A stretch of 46,274 nt of DNA from JAGLSB01 sp023135955 (lineage in GTDB: Bacteria; Bacteroidota; Bacteroidia; Bacteroidales; GCA-2748055). A program made the translations under genes and the position numbers. The stretch covers positions 1-46,274 of the forward strand of contig DAOVIO010000019.1 of the NCBI GenBank assembly GCA_030673645.1. Direction: 5' to 3'. Below the pieces are notes generated by a model. The model was not told where the DNA came from. It saw only the letters and a list, made by a program, of their open reading frames with translations, and did not search any database. Within the stretch, counting starts at the first letter, position 1. The number at the start of each line of letters is the position of its first letter. Below, piece after piece: positions 34,801 to 43,014 of the stretch.

Positions 34801-35029
34801 TGACGATAAGCCAGTTACCGGCTTCTGTTCTCTCAATGGAAAACTCACCATTTTCGTTTGTGAAAACAGGGTCTCCGCCTCCTGAAATGCTGATGCTTAC
34901 CTGATCTATGGCCTGACCGGCATCGTTTAATACTCTGCCAAATAAAGGATCCTTTTCCTGTGCACTCACAGCAGATGTGAGAAAAATTCCAATGATAAAC
35001 CCTATGTATATTTTTAAACTTTTTGTCAT
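31880..35029 (-). CDS. SusC/RagA-family TonB-dependent outer-membrane transporter (downstream pair)
   Basis: 1049 aa with a signal peptide (KIYIGFIIGIFLTSAVSAQ). A carboxypeptidase-regulatory-like domain follows (about 25-100, LFGRVLNDAGQAIDQVSISI), then the plug (GKVSGAHVINNSGMPGSGTTLFLRG, YVVDGIPL, ILKDAEATALYGMKGANGVIYIKT) and a 22-strand barrel ending in SRGFMMGVNIGL. It imports oligosaccharides with its SusD partner, which starts 7 bp downstream. The carboxypeptidase-like domain is shorter and more diverged than in the other SusC here. This suggests the two pairs do not come from a recent duplication and may take different glycan fragments. Confidence 0.93.
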   Translation of the reverse strand: MTKSLKIYIGFIIGIFLTSAVSAQEKDPLFGRVLNDAGQAIDQVSISISGGGDPVFTNENGEFSIERTEAGNWLIVKPVNDYHEKQILLKDQDSVTIYLSRLTLDSRYDDIALSGGDVQRRNIIGSFKTLELEHFDKQPFTSAGQYIQGKVSGAHVINNSGMPGSGTTLFLRGYSSLLSNNQPLYVVDGIPLENSNLYTEIIEGFNYNPLSTIDPLDISEFTILKDAEATALYGMKGANGVIYIKTLEPKETRTTINLSLRTGLTLKPNSLPQLNATQYKHLANELLFSSGINEEEYRLDYPGLFYTQDDDEYITYRHNTNWQDEVYTNALMQNAHLSIKGGDAIAKYGLSVSFLDSEGVFKNTSLNRINIRLVGAFDVFSWLKMNIASNLTTNTTLIKESGISARTSPVLSSLFKSPMLNPYEYDSEKNLLQIIDEVDELGTSNPTAVSELLNGKSKNYRFLTTVSLDGRITEGIRVRSVLGLNSNNLKEYLFIPDQGFDLMYNSEVFNLSKAQNSNLFALYNDNQVYYEMPSYSSNHMVRLSLGLRWQKSAFDRDWGIGKNTASDEYTNLQRGVSLLDEIGGANMRWNWGALYSNFSYIYKDRYLLNATVSGDISSRLGSMARDALIIAEVPVGLFYSIGGAWRVSEEGFMSEANGLEELKIRASYGRAGNDDIGETNAFNHYIVDQYRQTAVLIPGALANEELTFQYKNQLNIGLDLSLLANRLSLTLDYFNNKSKNLLLYEPQNSYLGYDMYPSNSASISTSGFEADIFYRLVSKNSFTVDIGTNFSKYSSIIAEIAEGEQTLNNFGNMEVINRAGEPVNSFYGYRFLGVYASQTEADEANLSSDRGVAYGAGDAIFENTPDAEGDFDQVIDKNDKQILGSFEPDFYGGIYLNVQYKNWSLNSFFQGVYGNEVFNYVRYQNEKMTDLSNQSVKVLQRWQYENQVTNIPKATWNDPAGNNDFSDRWLEDGSYLRLKNLTIGYQIKRKVPGISNLKVFLSATNLVTLSKYRGFDPEFSYAASLINQGVDYGNIPISRGFMMGVNIGL

Positions 35030-35087
35030 CTGCTTAATATCTTAAAGGGTCTGTTGTATGTTGGTTTTCAATTTTCATAAAATAGTT

Positions 35088-36629
35088 TTACCTATTATAA
35101 TTCTCCAACAAAAAATAATCAATAATAAATCCGTTGTCTGATCTTTGTCCCGGTTCAACATATGAAAGCGTAACATCCACATCGCCATATTCAGTTATAT
35201 TTTCTACAAGAATATCGAACTTATTAAAACCATCTTCCACTCTGAATATTTCATTGAGGCCTTTTACGGTATTCCTTAAATCGTAAAAGTCAATCCTGTC
35301 TGATGATCCATATCCCAGATCAATTTGCTGAACTTCCCCATTCACTAATATCTGAAAAACTCCTGAGGGAATAGTTTTTGCTCTGATAAGTAATCTGTAT
35401 GTACCCGGGAACACATTTTTGTACCTTAGTGTCATTGAAAAATCCTTGCTATAATTATCTTCATCAAATCGTACCACAAGAACCGAATCATTATCTGCGT
35501 TGATATTAAGTTGAGCCAATGGATCAACAGGGGCACCGCCTATGATAAGGTCGTCTGCCCAGGTATAAAGATCACTACCCTTGCTTATAACGAGATGTTC
35601 GCCCTGAACAATATTCGTTCCTTTATAAATACTATCCGGAACCGTAAAGTCCAGATAATTAAATACACGCCCGTTACTACACTCAAATGAAGAATTAAAA
35701 TCTATATTTTCAACCACAACTTCAACTGAGTCGCCCCTTATATTTCTTAATATTCCTGGCATAAAATCCTGGATGCTTAAATCATTCCAAAAGGTACCCT
35801 GCTCAATTAAGTATGGCATTAATATATCATTTTTCCATTGAACAGGAATGTTTTCAACTGAAGGAAGTCCCAGATCCTCAGCAATCAAATAAATAGCATT
35901 ATCGAACTGTTCCTGAGTAAAAAGCAACATGGTAGCTTTTTTACTTCTGAATTCCTCAGATACCGGAAAAAACTCTTCTTCGAACACATTAACGGTAGTT
36001 AATACAGTATCATATATCGTTTTCCCTTCTGAATCATATCCTATAGGTGTACTTAGTCCCAGATCAAGGAAGGAAGAGTCTTTTAAATCGATATAAGATT
36101 TAAAGAAGGTATTTGTAAGATTAATATATTCATAAAGATTTGGCAATGGCTGTGCAACATTTGAAATTTCGTAATACTTTCCATCCTTACATAAAGGACC
36201 TGCAGCAGTAATTTCAGCCTCATTAAAGGAAGCGGTTTCTCCAGATGTCTTTATAAGAGCAAATTTCCCGCTTGAGGTCTGAATCTTTTTACTACCATGA
36301 ATATGTGCAACATTGATATAGGATTCTGATATTAGATACTTAATCAAATCGATAGTATCCAGATACAATTCACTCATGGATTCCATAGCTGAATTGGCAG
36401 GGATGAAAAAAGTTAATGAATTCCCTTTTTCGAACAGTGTATCAATATTATACGCCTCAAGTAATGAGACATAGGCTGAATACTCATCCTTCTGCTTTAA
36501 CAAATTTAAGAGCTCTGTATCAACAAACTCCTCTGTATCTTTATAAAAATATTCATCTATTTCTTTCTGACATCCCATGAATGAGAGAATGGTAAAAAGC
36601 ATGATTCCTATTTTGATACTCTTCTTCAT
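35088..36629 (-). CDS. FAS1 (fasciclin) lipoprotein
   Basis: About 513 aa from the ATG at 36629, chosen because MKKSIKIGIMLFTILSFMGCQ is then a clean lipoprotein signal. The N-terminal FAS1 domain (about 35-160) shows NSLTFFIPANSAMESM and later YINVAHIHG. A second, degenerate FAS1-like part follows, and the C-terminal about 130 residues form a beta-sandwich (FSMTLRYKNVFPGTYRLLIRAKTI) like a carbohydrate-binding or DUF module. It is probably on the cell surface beside the SusCD complex. FAS1 proteins mediate adhesion or ligand binding. It lies between the two Sus pairs; glycan binding is inferred. Confidence 0.75.
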   Translation of the reverse strand: MKKSIKIGIMLFTILSFMGCQKEIDEYFYKDTEEFVDTELLNLLKQKDEYSAYVSLLEAYNIDTLFEKGNSLTFFIPANSAMESMSELYLDTIDLIKYLISESYINVAHIHGSKKIQTSSGKFALIKTSGETASFNEAEITAAGPLCKDGKYYEISNVAQPLPNLYEYINLTNTFFKSYIDLKDSSFLDLGLSTPIGYDSEGKTIYDTVLTTVNVFEEEFFPVSEEFRSKKATMLLFTQEQFDNAIYLIAEDLGLPSVENIPVQWKNDILMPYLIEQGTFWNDLSIQDFMPGILRNIRGDSVEVVVENIDFNSSFECSNGRVFNYLDFTVPDSIYKGTNIVQGEHLVISKGSDLYTWADDLIIGGAPVDPLAQLNINADNDSVLVVRFDEDNYSKDFSMTLRYKNVFPGTYRLLIRAKTIPSGVFQILVNGEVQQIDLGYGSSDRIDFYDLRNTVKGLNEIFRVEDGFNKFDILVENITEYGDVDVTLSYVEPGQRSDNGFIIDYFLLENYNR

Positions 36630-36666
36630 ATATTTTGTTTTTTCATCTAAGATCATTCCGGGGAGC

Positions 36667-38262
36667 TTAATTTCCTATTGGTGTAAATCTAATATAGTCC
36701 AACATTAAAATACCTGGCACAAGTGAGATTAACCTGATCTCATGCTGCTGATATTCAGCAAAATCAATTGTTCCCATTTCAAATACCGGATTAAAATCAT
36801 TGGAAGCTAAACTCCCGCTTGTCAAATCAACAAGGGTTCCTAATTTTTCACCATCCAGATATACCAGCAGACTTGCATTCTTTATATCATTTCTATGTGC
36901 TCTTAAAGTTACTTCATAAGCGCCAGCCAGAATCTGGGGAGTTGTGTAGGTAAATTCAAAATTTCCGCTGATTTTAATGTAATCAGTATTGTTGGGCCCT
37001 TTAGTACCTTTAGTATAGGTAATTTTGTCAACACCAAATAACTCAATATTATTCAAATCTTCTTTACGAATAGGTGTTGTTCCATCGTCCCTTCTAAGTT
37101 TATTAATTTCTACTTCATCAAAAAATTGAAAAGTCTCTGTTTTTCTCCCTGGCAGGAAGGGATGAAGTATATAATCGAGTTGATGAATGGGACCTGTTTT
37201 CGTAAGCTTGTTGCTACGCTCTAAATCAATTGTGAGGTAATATATTTGTGTAGTATCTTCTCCGACTATCACAGTTTCATACACATCACTGCCCATATTA
37301 AATTTCAAATCCTGATCAAAATCGACAGAGATCGGATAGTCTCCATAAGTATTATATAAGGATGTTTTAAAATCATCAATAAATACACCTCCATTTAATA
37401 TGTGATATCTGGTAAACTTATTTAATAAATTATCTTTATGAGTATAATCAGTATTATCCGGCCCAATGGTGTCTATAAGGTTTTCGATCGAATAAATTCC
37501 ATATTGTTCATAGAGCTCATCTGATTCAGCAAACAAGGTATAATCTTTATATACTTTGAAGTTTAATTCATCAAGCTCATAGTGATTCAGGGTATCTTCG
37601 AGGCCTGTGATTTCCAATAATTCAGAAAAAATCTGAAAACCGTTTTTCTTATTTACCTGCAGCCATTCATATGCGGTATAAACAACAGGCAAAAGCATTT
37701 TATCGATTCGATGAATAATCCCGTTACTCATCTGTATATTTCTCTGAACAACTACTGACTCACCATTTATAGAATAGAGCACTTCATCACCCTGATCAAT
37801 AAATCTTACAGTAAGAAAATCATTTGAAAGGGTTTTCTTTGGTAGTGAACCATTAGGAAAATCAGCTGAATTAATTTCGCTATTCACCACATGATACCTC
37901 ACCAGTGCTTTAGTGAACACGGTATCCAGTAACATTTCATCCAAAGATCCGTATTGCGGCATGCTGCTTATTAAGCTTTCAACGGCATCATTATCCGGAA
38001 GAAAAAGTGTATAAGCATCTCCATCCAGGTTGCTGTTATAAGAACTAAGAACATCCATCATTTTACCTACTTCAACAATCTCCAGAAAAGACGAATAGGT
38101 TTCCTTATTTTTTTCAATGTATTGTAAAATATTCTGGTATTCATCACCTGTAAACAAAACATCCTCCTCAATACCTTCGCAACCGAAAAAAGTCAAAACA
38201 ATTCCCATTGCAATGAGAAGTCCGGAAAGAAATCTGTTAATATTTAATTTAATTCTCCACAT
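36667..38262 (-). CDS. FAS1 (fasciclin) lipoprotein
   Basis: About 531 aa from the ATG at 38262, which overlaps the SusD stop by 14 bp; the longer frame to 38310 would lie deep in that gene. The lipobox is GIVLTFFGCEG. Two FAS1 domains are visible: DAYTLFLPDNDAVESLI with VRYHVVNSEI and GIIHRIDKMLLP, then FKVYKDYTLFAESDELYEQ with FTRYHILNGGVF. A C-terminal beta-sandwich (PQILAGAYEVTLRAHRNDI) is like that of the next gene, so the two are probably paralogues. The overlap implies coupling with SusD, and a role as an extra surface component of the Sus complex. Confidence 0.78.
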   Translation of the reverse strand: MWRIKLNINRFLSGLLIAMGIVLTFFGCEGIEEDVLFTGDEYQNILQYIEKNKETYSSFLEIVEVGKMMDVLSSYNSNLDGDAYTLFLPDNDAVESLISSMPQYGSLDEMLLDTVFTKALVRYHVVNSEINSADFPNGSLPKKTLSNDFLTVRFIDQGDEVLYSINGESVVVQRNIQMSNGIIHRIDKMLLPVVYTAYEWLQVNKKNGFQIFSELLEITGLEDTLNHYELDELNFKVYKDYTLFAESDELYEQYGIYSIENLIDTIGPDNTDYTHKDNLLNKFTRYHILNGGVFIDDFKTSLYNTYGDYPISVDFDQDLKFNMGSDVYETVIVGEDTTQIYYLTIDLERSNKLTKTGPIHQLDYILHPFLPGRKTETFQFFDEVEINKLRRDDGTTPIRKEDLNNIELFGVDKITYTKGTKGPNNTDYIKISGNFEFTYTTPQILAGAYEVTLRAHRNDIKNASLLVYLDGEKLGTLVDLTSGSLASNDFNPVFEMGTIDFAEYQQHEIRLISLVPGILMLDYIRFTPIGN

Positions 38263-39733
38263 AATAATATGGGTTTTGGTTAATCTCCCTGTTTCTTTCA
38301 ATTTCATCAATATGTATTGGCATAAACCATCCCAATGGATTACTCAATTTTGCTTTTTGTACCAGTCTCTGTGTAGACGGGACATCCCGAATTAAAATCT
38401 CTACTAATCTGGCTCTGTTTTCATAATTATTTCTCCGTCCCATTCTCAATAAATCAAACCATCTTTTACCTTCAAATGCCAGCTCTTTTGCACGTTCTTC
38501 CAATATTAAAAACTCCGCTGTCTGGGTATCATTAGCTAAATTCAGAGGTTCAACATTTGCACGATCTCTAACCATATTCAGGTACTCTTCCGCTCTGGAA
38601 AAATCTCCCAGCTGTGAGAGTGCTTCAGCTTTCATTAAATAAAGATCGGCCAGCCGGTATACAATAAAATTAGCGCTTGTATTACTTTCAGACGGGCGGG
38701 CTGTAATTTGGTCAGGGTATTGACCGCCATACTTCCATATCTTATTTTCAAGGGATATCGATCCGTTTCCCCGAATTTGTTCAGCAGCTCCTAAAACTCC
38801 GACATCAAGCACATTTAAAGCATATTCACTGGCGATGAAATAATCATTGGAGAAAGTAATACTATATAGTTTATTCGACTGATTAAGGTTTTCCTCAAAA
38901 TATATTTCGAAAATCCCTTCAAGTGAAAAACCCGGCTGAAATATGTCGAACCACTCGGTAGCAGGCAATAAAAAATATTCTCCGCTACTTTCAACTTTTT
39001 CAACATATTCTATACAGTCTTCATATTCAAAACGCCATAAGCTAATATCAGCCAGCAAGGCATAAACAGCACCGGCAGTAGCTCTTGATTTAGACTCCTC
39101 AACAGTTGGGTATACTTCAAGTATTTTATTGCTGATCTCTAACAAATCGGCTGTAATCTTTGATAAAACAGAATCTGCAGGTGTTAATGGGGGAAAGAAA
39201 TCAACATTATCTGTTTCAGAAGGCTCCAGTACAAGTGGCACATCGTTCCATATTCTAACCAGGTAAAAATAACTTAAGCTACGAAGGAAAGTGGCTTCGG
39301 ATATATATTGCTGAAGGAGGAAATCAGTAAATGTCTGATCTACATCCTGCACAGAAGGTGCAAGTTTAATGACATGATTACATAAATTGATAACAGTATA
39401 ATATTCTCCCCATTTAGCATAGGTATTATCAGATTGAATATTGGCTTCCATCATTTTACGTTCATTGTTGGGTAGGTTACCATTAGGGTATTCATCCAGC
39501 AAATCTCCACGTATTTCACCATGTGTAAACAGGCTTCGATGCATTACGGCCAGTTTTTTATAAGCTCCGGCCAATGTTGATAGGACCTCTTCCTTATTAT
39601 TCCAGTATTCACTTCGAACCAAACCATCGGTTGGTTTTAGATCAAGAAAGTCTTCACAAGAGGTGACCGCTACCATAAATGCAGCAACAAGTACAAAAAC
39701 AAATATTTTTTTATTATCTCTTAACAGCATCAT
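38249..39733 (-). CDS. SusD/RagB-family surface lipoprotein (upstream pair)
   Basis: 494 aa. The lipoprotein signal ends in VAVTSCEDFLDLKPTDGL, the classic SusD start. QYISEATFLRSLSYFYLVRIWNDVPLV and LEERAKELAFEGKRWFDLLRMGRR are the family's hallmark helices, and the C-terminus reads PLGWFMPIHIDEIERNREINQNPYY. It starts 11 bp after its SusC partner and overlaps the FAS1 gene that follows. It captures glycan at the surface. Confidence 0.94.
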   Translation of the reverse strand: MMLLRDNKKIFVFVLVAAFMVAVTSCEDFLDLKPTDGLVRSEYWNNKEEVLSTLAGAYKKLAVMHRSLFTHGEIRGDLLDEYPNGNLPNNERKMMEANIQSDNTYAKWGEYYTVINLCNHVIKLAPSVQDVDQTFTDFLLQQYISEATFLRSLSYFYLVRIWNDVPLVLEPSETDNVDFFPPLTPADSVLSKITADLLEISNKILEVYPTVEESKSRATAGAVYALLADISLWRFEYEDCIEYVEKVESSGEYFLLPATEWFDIFQPGFSLEGIFEIYFEENLNQSNKLYSITFSNDYFIASEYALNVLDVGVLGAAEQIRGNGSISLENKIWKYGGQYPDQITARPSESNTSANFIVYRLADLYLMKAEALSQLGDFSRAEEYLNMVRDRANVEPLNLANDTQTAEFLILEERAKELAFEGKRWFDLLRMGRRNNYENRARLVEILIRDVPSTQRLVQKAKLSNPLGWFMPIHIDEIERNREINQNPYYYVEN

Positions 39734-39744
39734 CTCACAATCGA

Positions 39745-42700
39745 TTAAAAACCTACATTTATACTTATTGAATATATCTTAGGAGGAGGAACCAGACCAT
39801 CATCAGTACCAAACCAGAATGGATTGGTCATACGGGTTTTAATCTCCGGATCCTGTCCTGTGTATCTGGTGAATGTATATAACTTCCTGCCAATAAAACC
39901 CACTCTCAGACTTCTCAAATGCAGCATATTAAGTACTTTTTTCCCAAAGGAATAGTTTATTGACAGGCTGTTCAGTCTCAGGAAGTCTCCATTTTCAACA
40001 TATCTGTCGGAACCAAGGTTATTTGCCCTGGAATTTTGATAGGCTCTGGGTAACATCCCGGGGAAATCCTGTCCGGGTCTTCTCCACCTGCTTAATACAG
40101 CTGTGCTCTGATTGTTCCTTCCCGACATACTTTCGGTATCCATTGCAATTTCATTAACAATCTGATAACCCCATCTGTATAAGAATTGTGGACTTAGGGT
40201 TAACTTTTTATACTTTAAGCTTATTCCCAGACCTCCCGCAAAGTCGGGATTTGAATCTCCCAGATAAACAACATCGTTCAGATCTATTATTCCGTCATGA
40301 TTAATATCCTCATACTTTGCGTCTCCTCCTTCAAATTGATAATCACCATTATAATTCATTGGAATGGTATTCCCATTCGCATCAAGTTTCTTTGTTCCAT
40401 CGGCATTATATGCAATAGCATCGGCAGTAGTTGGATACACTCCGAGATACCTGAATCCGAAAAATGACCCAACAGGAGTTCCCACTTCTGCTTTCAGCGG
40501 ATAATTCCCATTACCTAACTCTATATTCTGCTCTGTGATCAGGTTTGCCGGAAATTCGATAAATGTGTTCTGATTATTATAAATATTAAAATTCAGTGTT
40601 AAAGAGAGATCCTGTTTCTTTATAGCAGCAAATCTGGTATTAAATTCCCAACCACGGTTTTTCAATTCTCCTTCGTTGTATTGTTTCAGACTTCTGTACC
40701 CGCTGGAACTTGGCAGATCGTAATTCTTCCATAACATATCAGTAGTTTTCTTATCATAGAAATTCGCTGATACATATAAGCGCTCTCTAAACATGCTGAT
40801 ATCCAGTCCTATATTTAACATGTCCTGCATTTCCCACTTTAAGCGTTCCAGCTCGACCTGAATAGGAATTATTGTTGACATATTCATATAAGTTCCTCCG
40901 CTACCGGCATCACTATATATACCATGTCTGTCATAGGCCCGAACACCCGAACTACCAGCGCGTCCATAGCTCACCCTCAACTTACTGTCTCCAAAATACC
41001 CGAGATTCTTAATAAACTCTTCTTCAGAAAATCTCCAGGCAAAAGCAGCACTGGGGAAAAGGCCCCACCTGAAGGTATCTCCAAAACGAGAATTTGCATC
41101 TACCCTTGTGCTTAACTCAATGATATACTTATCCTTAAGTTTATATAATATCTGCGCCAACGCACCAACGCTGTTATTCTCTGAGCTATAGGATGTAATG
41201 CCATTCCTGGTGGTATTTGTTGCCGGATCGGTAAGATATACACTTGGGCCATTCCCTGTATTTGTTTGAATATATTCATCAACATTTTGGTTTGTTTCCC
41301 AGAGTAAAGTAGCCTGAAGGTGATGGGTTTTAGTAGTAATTGGTGTTAATAATGCTGAAGATCTTGTTGTTAAGAGTGTCCCACTGGTATTTCTTTCAGA
41401 AGCCCAGTTATTCTTAGTATCCAGCCACCTGGCTCCAATAGCTGTATAAGGCAGAAATTGTGATCTCTGGATATTTTGAAACTGAAACGAGACAGTTTCT
41501 TTCAGCCGTATCCAGTTATTAACTCTGTAAGTCAAAACAAAGTTAGTCTGAAAATCATTCTGAGAAATATCATTTTCACTTAATTCACCAACTGCAACCG
41601 GATTATAATAAAATGTTCCGTCTCCCTGGTAGCTGGTAATGGGAGTGAAGAATTCATCCGATTTAACACCTTCTGAATCGTGCTCATATATAGCCATATT
41701 TGGTGCCTTTGCATATGCAATTCTACGAATTCCATTATTTGATTCTGAATCTGCACTTCCATCATTTAATCTCCAGTTATCTTCTTTAAAGATATTCACA
41801 TAGCTGATTCTTGTTGTTAATGTCAGTTTGTTAGAAATTTTATAATCCAGATTGATCCTGCTGGTTAATCTTCTATTGGATGTATTTATTACGGTACCAA
41901 TATTATTCTGATAATTCACTGAAGCATAATATGATGTTTTATCACCTCCACCTGTCATCCCGAAACCAAAGTCATCAATCTTCCCCGTCCTTGAAATTGC
42001 TCCAATCCAATCGGTATTTTGAGAATAATTATAGTAATCAATAAAATCTCTGTCGTAAGCTATTTCATCAGGAAGTTGAAAAATACCATTCGCATTATGC
42101 CACATTTCATGCTGTAACATCAAATACTCATCTCCATTCAACATTGGGATGGTTGGAGGCTCAATTGCCAAAGAGCTTTTATAGCTAATATCAAACCTTG
42201 TCTTCCCCCTGATTCCACTACGAGTTTCTATTTCCAGCACCCCATTGGCTCCCTGAGAGCCCCAAATAGCAGTTTCTGCAGCATCTTTCAATACCCTGAT
42301 TGACTTAATATCTTCAGGTGCAACACTAACAAGCAAACCGATATCCTCCGCATCAGCAGAACCAAAATCGATATCACTGGTGGATACTTTTTGAGCAATT
42401 CCATCAACTACAACCAGGGGATTACTATTACCCAGGCTACCCAGTCCTCTGATTACTATACTCGAACCACTCCCGGGGCCTCCCCCCGACATAATATCCA
42501 AACCGGCTACTTCACCCTGCAATGCATCTCCAACTGAGATAACGCTGCTGCCAATCAATTCATCCATTTTTATATTTACCGAAGAACCGGTTCGGTCACG
42601 TTCAGCAACACCGGTTAATGATGAACTTGGACCTTTACCCACAATTACAATTTCCTCCAGCTCAGTTGCATCAACTCCAAGCTGGACATTGACTTCAGTT

Positions 42701-42972
42701 CTGCCATTAATATTTTCTACTATGGTTTTATACCCTATGAAACTGTATTTAGCAATTGCATCGGCTCTGGTAAACTTCATTGAATAGTTACCATTATAAT
42801 CTGATATTGATCCGTTTATGACCCGGTCATTGGCATCCACTTCTATAATAGTTGCTCCGGGTATTCCCTGCCCATTCTCATCTGTAATCTTCCCCCTGAC
42901 AACATGCCCTTGTGCACTGGCACTCAGCGTAAATAAAGTGCATAAAAACAATAGTAAATAAAGATGTTTCAT
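39745..42972 (-). CDS. SusC/RagA-family TonB-dependent outer-membrane transporter (upstream pair)
   Basis: 1075 aa with a signal peptide (MKHLYLLLFLCTLFTLSASAQ). The carboxypeptidase-like domain (VVRGKITDENGQGIPGATIIEV) is followed by the plug: DALQGEVAGLDIMSGGGPGSG, VVVDGIAQ and RVLKDAAETAIWGSQGANGVLEIET. The barrel ends with IYSISINVGF. A Ca-binding-like stretch DINHDGIIDLNDVVYLGDSNPDF, common in SusC proteins, is also visible. It transports oligosaccharides across the outer membrane with energy from TonB. It follows the 773-aa FAS1 gene by 42 bp. Confidence 0.94.
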   Translation of the reverse strand: MKHLYLLLFLCTLFTLSASAQGHVVRGKITDENGQGIPGATIIEVDANDRVINGSISDYNGNYSMKFTRADAIAKYSFIGYKTIVENINGRTEVNVQLGVDATELEEIVIVGKGPSSSLTGVAERDRTGSSVNIKMDELIGSSVISVGDALQGEVAGLDIMSGGGPGSGSSIVIRGLGSLGNSNPLVVVDGIAQKVSTSDIDFGSADAEDIGLLVSVAPEDIKSIRVLKDAAETAIWGSQGANGVLEIETRSGIRGKTRFDISYKSSLAIEPPTIPMLNGDEYLMLQHEMWHNANGIFQLPDEIAYDRDFIDYYNYSQNTDWIGAISRTGKIDDFGFGMTGGGDKTSYYASVNYQNNIGTVINTSNRRLTSRINLDYKISNKLTLTTRISYVNIFKEDNWRLNDGSADSESNNGIRRIAYAKAPNMAIYEHDSEGVKSDEFFTPITSYQGDGTFYYNPVAVGELSENDISQNDFQTNFVLTYRVNNWIRLKETVSFQFQNIQRSQFLPYTAIGARWLDTKNNWASERNTSGTLLTTRSSALLTPITTKTHHLQATLLWETNQNVDEYIQTNTGNGPSVYLTDPATNTTRNGITSYSSENNSVGALAQILYKLKDKYIIELSTRVDANSRFGDTFRWGLFPSAAFAWRFSEEEFIKNLGYFGDSKLRVSYGRAGSSGVRAYDRHGIYSDAGSGGTYMNMSTIIPIQVELERLKWEMQDMLNIGLDISMFRERLYVSANFYDKKTTDMLWKNYDLPSSSGYRSLKQYNEGELKNRGWEFNTRFAAIKKQDLSLTLNFNIYNNQNTFIEFPANLITEQNIELGNGNYPLKAEVGTPVGSFFGFRYLGVYPTTADAIAYNADGTKKLDANGNTIPMNYNGDYQFEGGDAKYEDINHDGIIDLNDVVYLGDSNPDFAGGLGISLKYKKLTLSPQFLYRWGYQIVNEIAMDTESMSGRNNQSTAVLSRWRRPGQDFPGMLPRAYQNSRANNLGSDRYVENGDFLRLNSLSINYSFGKKVLNMLHLRSLRVGFIGRKLYTFTRYTGQDPEIKTRMTNPFWFGTDDGLVPPPKIYSISINVGF

Positions 42973-43014
42973 TAGTCTAAAAAATTATTATCAAAGATGA
43001 TTCATTCCGTTTTT

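Noticed and set aside
31880..42972. Two SusC/SusD pairs as a recent tandem duplication
   Set aside because: The proteins differ strongly in length and in N-terminal and plug sequences, so they are separate family members.
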